Origin: Clarkia xantiana subsp. parviflora
Lineage: Eukaryota; Streptophyta; Magnoliopsida; Myrtales; Onagraceae
Assembly: GCA_036873135.1 (NCBI GenBank)
Contig: JAPTYO010000007.1
Coordinates: 9,778,763 to 9,842,762, forward strand
Reading direction: 5' to 3'
Length of the DNA stretch: 64,000 bases
Below the pieces are notes generated by a model. That model was not told where the DNA came from, did not search any database, and saw only the letters and a list, made by a program, of their open reading frames with translations. Shown piece by piece: positions 33,134-44,900 of the stretch. How positions within the stretch are numbered: position 1 is the first letter of the stretch; the number at the start of each line of letters is the position of its first letter. The translations under genes and the position numbers were made by a program.

Positions 33134-33979
33134 GGGTCAATAACCTGGGAGAGGTCTGAAGTTTGACCTTTGTTAATTTGAGAGGTCTGAAGATTGAAAT
33201 GGTGATAACAAAGGTCTGAAGTTTCGACTTGTAGATAATAGAGGTCTCCGTTAGTTTTTTCCGTTAAAACTGACGGAAGTTGGTCATGTGCATTGCATGT
33301 GACCAGAAATAAAATAAAATTCCAAAAATACCCTTCTTGCATCTCACATGATTGAATGAAAAGACGAAAATGCCCTTAAGGCCACCACCCAACTCCAGCC
33401 ACCACCACGGCTCCGGCCGGCCACCACCCAACTCCGGCGACCACCACTCACAACTCCGACGACCGCCACCACGGCCCAAATCGGAGCCACAAAGCTCCGA
33501 TCGGAGCTCGGTGGCTCCGATCTGGGGCCACAGAGCTCCAAATCGAAGCCACAGAGCTCCGATCGGAGCCACCGAGCTCCGATTTGGGCCCAATCGGGGC
33601 CGGTGGCTCCGATTTGGGTCCAATCGGGGCCGTGGTGGCGGTCGTCGGAGTTGGGTGGCGGTCGTCGGAGTTGTGAGTGGCGGTCGCCGGAGTGGGTGGT
33701 GGCCGGCCGGAGCCGTGGTGGTGGCCGGAGTTGGGTTAGGTTTAAATTATGGACAGGGGTATTTTGTCATTTCATCTTATTAATTAAACTTTTTATTAAT
33801 TCAAATATTACAAAATGGTATTTTTGACATTTCACACGGTTCTGTTAAATTTGACATAAAATTTGGACGGAAAACCTAAAAATCACAAAGTCCAAACTTC
33901 AGACCTCAGTTATCACCATTTCAATCTTCAGACCTCTCAAATTAACAAGGGCCAAACTTCAGACCTCTCCCAGGTTATT
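33134..33979. mobile_element. Mutator-like foldback element (target duplication not found)
   Basis: Left arm 'AATAACCTGGGAGAGGTCTG', 'TTGAGAGGTCTGAAGATTG' and 'TTCCGTTAAAACTGACGG' is mirrored at the right end ('CAGACCTCTCCCAGGTTATT' and so on). The centre (33380-33735) is GC-rich and palindromic, made of CCACCACC, CTCCGGC and GAGCTCCGATC blocks. It has the same plan as 57179-58069. The outermost GGGTCA is not mirrored and no 9-bp duplication is evident, so an end has probably eroded. Proline- and glycine-rich reading frames through the centre are by-products. Confidence 0.75.
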
Positions 33980-34943
33980 CATCACATCAGGATCAATTTA
34001 TATTCTTTCTTTCTTTACTGTTTTGCTGAATGGATGAATGAATGAATACGTAATAGATTACTAACAAACATTTGTTACTTAATATCTGATGATGATGAAA
34101 AAGGATAAGTTGGGGGAAACCAAATATATTTGATGCAAGTGGGGTGACTATTCTCCTCCACTCCACGCCACCTTTATAAGGGAAGGGGAGGCAAGTGCTG
34201 GTAGGCTAAGCTAGCTGCTGCACATGGAGTCCACATTTGATGGATACCAATTAGGATAGGTGGGGGATATATATTTTTTAAACAGTATTCGTAAACTATT
34301 AAAACAATTTAATTTCAAACATAATCGAGAAACTAAGATTAATCCAAATTTAATATATAACAAATTTAAACTAATATAATACCAATACTAAGACTTCAAT
34401 ATTTATATATTACATTACAACACCAATATTACTAAATTTAAATGAGATATAAGACTGAGTTTTACCAAAATATAACATAGTAAGATAAATCAACGACTAT
34501 GAAGGTGTTCAAAAGAAAATGAACAATTATGATGTTTTTGAACTCGATTAGATAAGTTATTATATTTGTATTATATATATATGATTATAATTATAATTAT
34601 AGACGCAATACTATAATTATATTTATTATATAAGTACAAAAATTAACACATAACCGACTACAGTATTGTGTGGTGATGTTAGCCGTGACACAATTACCGG
34701 CCTAGATATATCATATGTGTGGTTTTCTTCTCTATAATGAGAGTTAAGTCGCCATTTGGCATGTACTCCCATATAATAAACATTTATTATTGTCAACTCT
34801 AATATTAATCGTCACTCCATTTCAGATGCCATGCTCAGCAATTATAATTCCATGCTAAGCAAATTTTTATTATCAGCCGCAACATGCCAACATGTAATTC
34901 TTAATATACTAGAAAATTTCACATTTATATTATTATTAATTAA
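33980..34943. other. AT-rich intergenic DNA
   Basis: No gene or clear repeat; stop-dense on both strands. Confidence 0.6.
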
Positions 34944-35508
34944 TGTAGGAACCTGTATATGCAAAATGCAAAATTCGACGACTTCAAAAAATAAAGTCAC
35001 AAACCACGAACAGGAGCTCCAAATGAAAATTCTTGAAGGTACAATGGCAACATCATAAGAAATTCATTATGTTAATGAAGATGAGGTGACGCCAGCTTGT
35101 TATCGACTTCAGAAGAAACCTTTTTCTTTAAAGGAAGATGAGGTAGCAACAAGTTTGTCACCTACTCCAAAAAAAAATTATCTTAAGGAAAATGAGGTGG
35201 CGACTAGCTTGTCACATGCTCAAACCACAAAGAAAAATATTCATAGCAAGGCAACAACCGCCATAGGGACGGTTCGTAAACCCTATAAATAGTAATACAT
35301 TTGTATTCATTCAAAAAGATTCCTTTTATAATTCACGTATACTAGTTTAAGATTCAGAGTGGAATCAAGGGGCAAAACCCATACTTTCCCTCTTGCAGGT
35401 CTGGCTGAAGAAGTAACCAAGCCCAAAGAAATCTAAGGAAAGAAGTCGTCGGCAAAAGCGGGAGCCGAAGAGTTGACTCCAAGCGAAATCAGACTTTGTG
35501 ATCCAACA
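34944..35508 (+). repeat. Gypsy-type LTR (5' LTR of a decayed element)
   Basis: Begins TGTAGGAACC and ends ATCCAACA. Near its middle it has a strong TATA box, CCCTATAAATAG (35281-35292). It is immediately followed by a primer-site-like TTTGGCGTCGTCGGTAGGAA. No second copy is seen in the window, so the boundaries rest on these signals only. Confidence 0.55.
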
Positions 35509-35528
35509 TTTGGCGTCGTCGGTAGGAA
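35509..35528 (+). other. Degenerate gypsy primer-binding site
   Basis: TTTGGCGTCGTCGGTAGGAA resembles the common plant gypsy primer site TTTGGCGCCGTCTGTGGGAA with a few changes. Confidence 0.6.
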
Positions 35529-35620
35529 GCCAAATCAAAAAGTCATGATACCCTTGAACAACAAAGCCAAAATCACTAATTTCGCCCTAGTCGTAGTAAA
35601 GGAGATCCCTACACCAAGGC

Positions 35621-37260
35621 TTGACCCACAATCCTACCAGTAGGAAAACAAATGTCTACCAAAAGAACACCCTCCAGCGACAGATGGGGTGGCCAATGGA
35701 GGGGGCCCATCATTCACTCTATGTACCACCAACCATTGTTAGAGCAGTACCGACTTTAACAACTCTTCCGCAAGAAGTGGTGACGCCTTTCACTGGCTTT
35801 TGGGCACAAACTCAAATGGGGACAACAGCATCGCCAAGTAACCATGTCCCCCTTATACCACAAGAAGAGGCTACGTCGAGCGTCAAGATGTTGGGAACAA
35901 GACACACAGCTTCAGCTGTCGCCAAAATGACAATCTTCATGGACCACCCTACCAAAAAGGAATTACATGTTTTATTTACCTTGGAACATGTGGAAGCACC
36001 TCTAGAAAAGAGAAAGAATGGTGATCATCATGGGATCATGCCAGTGATTAGGGATCAAGCTTCCCATCCTTTTTTATGAGAAATTGATGGCTATCAAGGT
36101 AACCCATGAGGTCGTTGCCTGAAATTTTTCTGGTTATACTGAGGAAGGAGATCCGGTGAAACACATCAACAAGAACAACTCGTCTCTTTTGGAAAAAGGC
36201 GCTGCTAAAGACCATTATACTTTCCTCTTCTCAATAACTCTCTCTAATGAAGTCTCGTCATGGTTCTATGGATTTCAAGAAACTCCATAGACTCATATAA
36301 ATAGCTTAAAATCAAGTTAACAAAGGGGCACATCGGGCAAAGACAACTACTGAAAAATATGGCGTCGCTCAACAAGATCGTGCAAAATCAGGTGATACCC
36401 TCGTCGACTACTATAATATATTCCACAGGATCCTCCAACAAGTTGATGAAGAAATAACTGATGGTAAAGTGGTCTGATCAGATGTTTAGGGCCACAAAGT
36501 TTACTTCTAAGAAACAACATGGTGATAGAGCCCATTAAAAATGTAGAAGTTCTTACTTCACGAATGAAGTGATACATCAAATTTGAGAGATATTGGGAGA
36601 CAATACCCCAAAAAATTGAGGGAGATGAGAGAATAGGAGGCGATAAAATGGAAGAGCTGAGAAATCCAAGAAAATATGAATAATGGGAAAAGACAACAGG
36701 CCGCCACGGAAAGAGCAAAGGCAGGAGTCTAATGAAGCCTTCACTCTCTTAACTGGAAATATTTCCGTAATTTTACAAGAGATGGAAAAACTGAGTCTGG
36801 TTGACCCGCCAATTGCAATGATAAATCCAGTGGTACAACAATTAAATTCTTACTACCGATACCATTAGGTGAAGGGGCACGATACTAACCACATTTTCGT
36901 CATCAAAGCTGATATAGAAGCCCTCAAATAGGGGAACTTAGGAGGTTTGTGGCGAGGTCAAGAGATCAAAGAGAAAATAGTAGAAGTTCCAGGCGATAAT
37001 CTCTGATTCGCCCTCCACCAAAAGATCAAGTCCCACCAAAATGAGAACAGTAGACGTAATAGCAGGAGGTTTTGCCTCTTGAGGAGACAAGTGACCTTGA
37101 GAAATCTACACCTCCCAAATCTCTACTGCCCCCAACTAGGTAAAAGGCCAAGAGAGCTAGAACAAATAATCGTCAGCTTCACCACTAACAACCTAGTAAT
37201 GGTGACCCAGTCTTATTAAGACGCCTTGGTCTTCACAGCAACTATGTCGGACTATGAAGT
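35621..37260 (+). pseudogene. Decayed gypsy gag region
   Basis: An open stretch to 36079 is followed by stop-riddled sequence in which pieces of the gypsy gag core appear in shifting frames: 'EIDGYQGNP' (near 36080), 'YTFLFSITLSNEVSSWF' (near 36215) and later fragments. This order matches the plant Retrotrans_gag domain. Multiple stops and frameshifts make it non-functional. No pol or 3' LTR of this element is identified; the copy ends before about 37400. Confidence 0.5.
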
Positions 37261-37379
37261 GAATATGATATTGATGATGAAAGTTTTTTTTTCCAGATAT
37301 ATATATTATTATTTAAAGTTTTCACAAATTTAAGTTTCGCTAATAAAGATTTTGAAGAAAGTTAACTTCGCCTTAGTTG

Positions 37380-38260
37380 GGTTTTCAGTGAAAACTACTA
37401 ACTCGATGGGGGATAATATGAATTCTAGTGATATTTGGCAAATGATGCAAGATGTTTAAAGTCGACATACTATTCATCATATTGCTGATGAAGACATAGA
37501 TCATGATGATGCAGTCACAAATGAATTTGCAGCAAATTATGCATGAAGTGATGTAGTCACATATGTAGACATTAGAGATGAACTTGTCAGCAGGAACAAT
37601 AGAAGTTGAAGATGCAATGTTGTAAACTGAACATCTTAAAAGATGGTTCAGTTTAGGGGGATGCGTAAGAGTATAGTGTGTTATATTGTGCAGGATTATT
37701 GAAGCAAGTAAATGAAAAGATTCAACTAGATTCAAATTACTTGGAATGCAACAGGAAGAAGATAACGAGTTGTTGTTGACATATACGTAGACACATAGTG
37801 TGTAGATGCTGACATAGAAGAATGTGATGTTGAAATAGAGGAGACGCAGAAGACTAGAGTTGTTAACATAGTAAGAAGTGGTGCTGACACAATGAGTTAC
37901 ATAAGAGTAGAGTTGAAGTTAAGTATCGAGTCAATGTTTACTTAGACTAGGTCGGTTTAAGTTTGAGTCAAAGTTGTTGTTGACTTAAATATAAGTTTTA
38001 AAAGTAAAATGTATGATGTAATTTAGGAGTTGTTTAAGTCAATGTCATGGAGAAGTTATTTTGTAGAAGTATAAGTAAGGTTGTGTAATAGTTTTTCAGT
38101 GCTTGAATCAAATGAATGAAAAAAAGAACATTAACAACAGTTGGTAGTTTAAAGTCTTGCAGCATAGTTCGATCCATGTCTGTTTATTATTACGTTGATT
38201 GATTGGTGGTTTGATTCTTGATTGCAATTCAAAGATCAAACATTTACAAGTGATGTCAAA
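37380..38260 (+). mobile_element. Possible copia 3' tail with LTR remnant
   Basis: 'TTCAGTTTAGGGGGATG' near 37647 looks like a copia polypurine tract followed by an LTR start. About 480 bp later, 'GTGCTTGAATCAAATGAATG' resembles the end of plant copia LTRs. No coding domain remains and no second LTR is present, so this is tentative. Confidence 0.3.
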
Positions 38261-38963
38261 ATGAGTTTTGTGTGCATTAATACATCAGTTAGAAACTAAT
38301 CTACACGTACGGTAGAGGCCTTACTGTGTGTATGGGCGATTGTCATGGCTATTGGAAAAGGCAGTGGTGGATGGCCGTTGTTGGAGCGGCCAGGTAGCTA
38401 GTGTTGGGCGGGGGTGGCTTGAGAGGGTGTTTTAATTAGCTAGCCTAGTCACTGTCAGTTACTTAGATTGTTGGAGATTGGAAATGGCCTATTTGATCGA
38501 TGCATTAAAGAATACTTTTTACTTCATACGATGGAATTTGTTGTCTATTGAGACTATAAAAAGCTTGGTGTTCTGCTTCTATTGTAAGTAGCAGAGCTCG
38601 TATAAGCATGAGATCAACAAGGGGGATCAGCCCCCAAACGCCAACCACCTGTCTCCAATGTGTAAAAATGGCTATGAGATGTTTGGTGAAAGTGGTATAG
38701 AAAAGTAATCGGTAATCTACGACTAAAACTTGGTTTGAGAAAAGAAAAAACACCAGTTGGTCCCGTCCACTTATTTGCTTTCTGTTTGGTCTTCTATGGT
38801 ATTGATACAATACAATAGTTAATATAACAGAAAGGTAATAATGGATAATATATATATATATAAATAAAAGGTGGAAGGAAGGACATCTAAAATGTAGTTA
38901 CTACTGTACAGACTACTAGACTAATAATTCTACATCTGGAGAGATGGGGGAATCTAGATTAGA
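38261..38963. other. Downstream flank of the NERD-type gene
   Basis: No gene. A short TA run lies near 38850-38863. The 3' untranslated region of the minus-strand gene ends somewhere in this stretch. Confidence 0.5.
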
Positions 38964-41900
38964 CTAGTTATGCCTGTAATTGCAGGAAGCTCCTTTCTTG
39001 CAGTGGCCAGTCTCAAAGAAGAAGCGGCACACTCCTGCTGCTTGTGTTCTTGACGTCAAGTTGCCACCTCGGCTCTGCCCCTGCCTATTATTGTTGTTCC
39101 AAGACCTACCTCCTCCTCTGTAACCAGATTCACCCCTGCTACCGCTACTCCTTTGGCCTTGATGATACACACCACCCCCGTTCTGGTTTGGGGTTTGATC
39201 GCCCGCTGTCCACATTGTTGCTTGGTTCCCTCCTGCTGCTGCTGCTGGTGCTGGTGCTGGTGCATGCCACGATGATGATGATGGATTTGTCTGTGGCCCT
39301 GCTGCCACAAACGCAGCAGCAGGATTCATATTTATGGGAGGAGGAACCCAACCTGGGCTTTGTACCTGAGGGCCACCTCCCCAACCTCCTCCCCCTACTG
39401 CAGCACCCATCTTCTGCTGAACCCAAGCTGCACTTTGGGTATTCGGGCCAGCTGCAGCTGCACCACCTGCATTTAAGTTGGGGTTGTTTCCATAGCCACC
39501 CCAGTTGCTAGCAGGAGACAGGGCTGCTGTTACTTGATCACCTCCTACACTTGGCCTCCAGGGATTTGCATAACCACCTGCTGCATTATTACTACTCCAC
39601 TGTCCCACCTGTACCTGAGGCTGTTGTTGTTGTTGTTGGGCAGAAGGCATAGATATTGGGTGTTCTGTAGCAGCCTTGACAACTGGAGCAGAACTCCATC
39701 CTCCTCCATGAGTATCCACCGAAGCAGCAGTCTGGTTCCTCACAGCCTGGACCAGACTCTGGAGGTTCAGGGTCGACAGTTTGACCTCACCACCAACATT
39801 ATTAGTCATCGGGATATTATGACCTTGAGACTGTATTGCAGCAGCAGCATGAATCATTCCTCTTCCATTCACTGCTGCTGACAACTCATTGGTTCTGGAG
39901 CTACCCGGAGTTGGAGATGGTAGATTCGTGCTAGACGACGACCTCCACTCCCCACCACTACCTGTTGTAGAATACTTTGGCACCTCAACTGTAGACGGTA
40001 CAGCAGCAGCACTTCTTCCAGTACCACCAACTTGGGAACTTGAGGCAGAAGCAGCATCTTTTTGGTACTTCCCATTCAATGCGTCGTTTAACAGGATCGA
40101 GTTGTCTTGATTTTCTGAACTTGTCCAGATTCTCAGACCAGATGGAAAATATCCAGTATTGTTCCACTTTCTCAACTGGGTCATCGAAAATGGCCCTTGT
40201 ATTTTCCCTGTGGGATCCTGGTAATGCCATATCTTCTCTGTTTCATTCACCTCCTTAACAGCACCAGCACCAGCCTGTGTTTCAGATACACCTCTACTCA
40301 CTGATCCTCCTGTCATCATCATTCCATAACTATTCTGGCTGTTGCCCCCCTCTGAGGACCTGTCGGTTCTGGAGCATTCCTCTGCTCCCTACCACTTTGT
40401 AGTTGTTGGCTTTCTCTCTCTCCCGCATGACTCCATGAACTGTCCATTTCATAAGCAGCACTGTTGTTCGAGAGGTAGCCTTTACCAGACATGTTTCTAC
40501 TCAGCTCCCGAGGTTGGCTCCTCGATGAATCGTACGCAGAATGAACTCCTTTCCTCGGAGAAACTGCATCCCTTCCTCCTCTCCCTGAGAAGCCACCACC
40601 ATTGCCTCTCGATCTAACATACGTCTCTGCAGTTATTAGAAAACAAAAGTTACTGCAAAAGCACACATTTAAAAAGATCTTTCTTTAAAAAAAAATCGAT
40701 CATGGAAGTTCTGTAATTTCTGTGGTGTTGTAGTACCTTGTCTTTTATCATCTTCTTCCATTTCATCTTCTTCAGACTCATAGGAAGGATCCATCTTCGG
40801 GTCTGCATGTATTTCAGACATCTCCTCCATCCTGCGTTGACGCTCTTCTGGAGTCTTTAAGAGCTGCAGTTTCTCTACACATTCTCTGAGCGTGGATACT
40901 TAAGTTAAGGATCACTAGAAAAATCTCATGACATGGAATCTAGATGCATGTATACCAAGATAACAGAGAATGACACAGCTTCCACCAACACCTGATACTC
41001 AAAAATAATATATACCAAAATGTAACTTAAATGAAAAATGAAATATAACTAACGAATGCCTCGTGCATCACAAAGCACTAATTTTCCCTCCTTGAATATA
41101 AGATAATGTAGACTGGTAAAGAGAGCAGCTGGGTAATAAATGATCAATTTTATAAGGTAAAAAACAAAAAGGATATTCCTTTCTACGGCCCAAGTCACTT
41201 GCTCGATCACGAAGATGGCTCAACCGTACTGTCTCAGCCTCAAGCCACTGTACAGAAGCAAAAATGCATATATTTAGGATGATCATGCCTATGTGAATAA
41301 CAAGAAGAACAATTGGTTGATTGGCCACAACCCAAGAATGGGATGCACAAATAAAAGCATGACATGCTAAAACACGTTAACTTTTACAGAACACATTTTT
41401 CATGTTGTTCGATTCTACAATTATATATACTTGCTACATATGAATCATATGAGAAAGAGCAACTGTACTTCATTATATGGTTGATTCCAGCAGTTCCACA
41501 AAATATTACCACGGAAGTTAAAATATTCACCATTATAAGACCCTATGGAGCTTTCTTTCTTATCAGAGGATAAATCCCTCCAAAATGGCATGGAAAACTA
41601 AAGGGAGATAAAAGATTAGGCAAGGAGTTTTCAGCAAGGGCTGGATTGAATTCTAATCAGTTATTTGGATTAAGTGCGAACTGCGTTGTTGATGTACTGT
41701 GAGATTTCAACAAGCCTGCATAATTTATATATATATATTTATTAAAGTCGTTCATTGGGTCTAAGGTCTTATCTTGTCCAAAACAACTATCTGCCATATT
41801 GATCTTTTAAACTCTCTTAAAATCAAATATATGTTGGCGTAGTAGCATACAGAGACAATATTGGGGCGTGAAGAAAAACATATTTTCTAATCCTAAATCA

Positions 41901-44900
41901 TATGTTTCTCACTGAAAACAAAGCAATAATCAGTATTCAAGAGAGAAATTACATCTTTAACTCTTGCTTCTTGGAGCACCATGGCCCTTTCATGAATGTC
42001 ACCCTACAGACAACCATACACGGCCATTAGTATGATAACAATATCTAACAGAATTTATGAAATCTTGCTTCTTGACAAAATTACCACTGTCAGTCGGTCG
42101 ATAATCCCACATTTTATGCTCTGCCGCAAGCGCTTGCACTCCTCCTGGTACACCAGTATGTAAAATTTTTACTAAATTGGGAAACTATTTAGGATTCATG
42201 AAGATAATGAACTAAACTATCTCCAATGTTTTAGGGAAGCTGAAGTTGCTAAAAATAAGAGGAACCTGCCTACAACTTTACACCTTGTTGCCAGAGGCAC
42301 TAGTTATAAAGAGTTAGCTTGAGTAAGCGCTAATTGCAAGATAAATTCCATTCAGAATTTTATCAGATATCTCTACATAATTTGACAAAACATGACATGC
42401 GTCCACAAATAGAATATTATATAGAAAAAAAAATGAAGAGAATCATCCAATAAATATGAAAACAAACTATTTTGGGATTCTGCAATCGTTTCCCTTTTGA
42501 GTGTTAAATATGATTTTTATTGATAAAGCACATAGACAGTGTGGGGGCAGATGATAGTGACAAGACAAGATGAGGAACGAAACAAATGTAGCAATAATTC
42601 CCTAGGAGTTCTCTATATACAGATTTTACTTGGTGCAAAAATTCTCTTTGCACCTTGCAAAGGAGAATCTTCCCAGTAGTAGCATACTGCCGGCAGTCAC
42701 CATGTGCTTCAGGTGGCACGATAGGCATCTGCTCATCAAGCACTTTTGACAGGACCACAAAGGACAGTTAGAAAATGCTTTCTCAGCAAATCTCCGTTTT
42801 TCAAATTAAAAGAAAAGGAGATTATGCAAACACTACAAGTATACGAAAAGAAAGTAGACATGCATCATCAAGAAGTCACGTATAGGTTATCTGATCTGCC
42901 AATGATACTACTACCACTTTTTTGTACATCCAACGAACCCCTAGGTGGTTTTGTAAAAATTGAATTTTTCTAAATGTCCAGGAGAAGAAAAATGGTACAC
43001 TACTAACACTTATAAAGCAGACACCTCAAAACCTAAAGAATTACGAGTTAAATGTTAATATAAAATATTTCATGAATATGAACTTATCTTAATGAAGGAG
43101 TGGAACACCCTCCCTCAAGGAATTTCATAGATCGGTACAACCTCCCCTAAGACAATAACATAACTAATAAAGAGATAGTTCGTAGCAATCACCTCTGTGA
43201 ACTCTTGGTTAGAGAGTGTATCAATAGATATAACTTCCGTCTTGTTCAAGTTCAAGATCTCCAAAAGATAATCAGTCATCCTCTTCCCAACTTTATATGG
43301 TTCACCAGTTTGACTTGTACCTAGAGACAGAATGACAAAAGCAATCAGTAATCCTTCATGCATGACCATGACTATGAAATGGTAAAGGCAAGCAGATTGC
43401 TTTACCTACAACAGGGACAAGTCTATACAAATCTTGCTTTTGGTTGCTGCCAGGAATTCTAATCCTCACAAATGAACCCACGACCTTCTCATGAAATGTC
43501 TCAGTATCTTCAAGTAAATACTCTAGCAAGTTACGGCGTAAATATATTAAGGTGATGTTGTGAGTATCTATGGCTGCAAAATCATCAAGGTTAGATTGAA
43601 GTGCTCTTCCATCCCCCTTTCTTCGTCCCTTACGTTTCTTATCCTTTGTCGTCTTCATTGAAATATCAGAGTTTCTCTCCACCTCCAACTGATTGCCATC
43701 AGCATCACCAACGGCCTCTTGTTCATTATCTGCATCCTCTTTTATGAGGTAATGAGGCTCCAGAAGCTTCAACATTTCTACATGTCCAACACGAGGTTTC
43801 CCGAATATGTTTTCAAACCTTGCATCGCAAATTATTTGACCTTTGCGTTTGGGATCACGCAGGTTGTTTCTTTTTATATAGTCTAGCAATAGAAACTGGA
43901 TATCATATTGAGAAACAAACGTCTTTTCACCATTTGTCATGTGCATAACAAATTCCAAGAGTTCTTTTGAAGCCCACTCAGCATCATCGCCAACTGCAGC
44001 CTTGGAGCGAAATTTTGACCGTCTCTTGGCTTGCTTTCGTTTGGGAGCAATTACTTCAACATCTTCAGAAGAATTCTCAGAGTCTGATTTCTCATCATTT
44101 ATATTATAATCTACATCAGGAGATTTTTGTTTTGCAATAAGACTATCAGATCCTTTCCATGGACTTTTAGCCTGTAACACATCCTCTAATGTCAGAGATA
44201 ACTTCTCCTTCAGATCGATATAGTAGTCTTTGAAAAGGTACTCCCAGCTGCCTTTGTCATCAAAATCTACTTGGTCCTGCACGTATTCAGAGGAACATGC
44301 ATCAATTGACAAACATCAAACAAAAATGAAATTTACTGGGTATGGAGAAACATCATATTAGTTCCTTAAAAATAAAGCAAGACTATCAAAGTGAAAACCC
44401 AAAGACGATGGATCAATAATTCTGTTTTCACAGTCATGCCTTCAGAAAACAGTTAGTAGCTATTGATATCTAGCTCTAGCATAACATACCAAAATGCATT
44501 ATAAAGACTGATGATGAAATTTGGACAAATGCCCATGTAAGCCTTTCCTTCCCAAGGCTTCAACAATGTACAGTACTTATACTGATGCACACACTACCTC
44601 CCACAAAGTCGAGATCATTGAAGGTGCATAACATTAAACATGCAAAAAAAATGTAGCAAATAACGCATCAACGTAGATGAATTGAACAGAGTAAAATGAA
44701 TACCATGATCTTGTTTCCCTTCAAATTATCTTCTATTAGCTTGATCGTTCTCATGCATGTCTCGCAGAATCCTTTCTTTCCTTTGTGACAATAGATAACA
44801 GAATCTTTTGTACAACCCTTGCACAAAGAAAATGAACAGGTATAACACATGTAGTGTGCATTCTTCTCACAGCTGCTGCACTGGTGCCAACCTATATTCA

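Noticed and set aside
33352..33827. Pro/Gly-rich frames such as PPPNSSHHHGSGRPPP
   Set aside because: By-products of the GC-rich core of a foldback transposon, mirrored on the other strand; the same happens at 57155-57860.
40354..40361. GTCCTCAG as a tiny intron restoring the NERD reading frame
   Set aside because: Removing these 8 bases would restore the frame, but introns this short do not exist in plants; a missing base in the C run is simpler.
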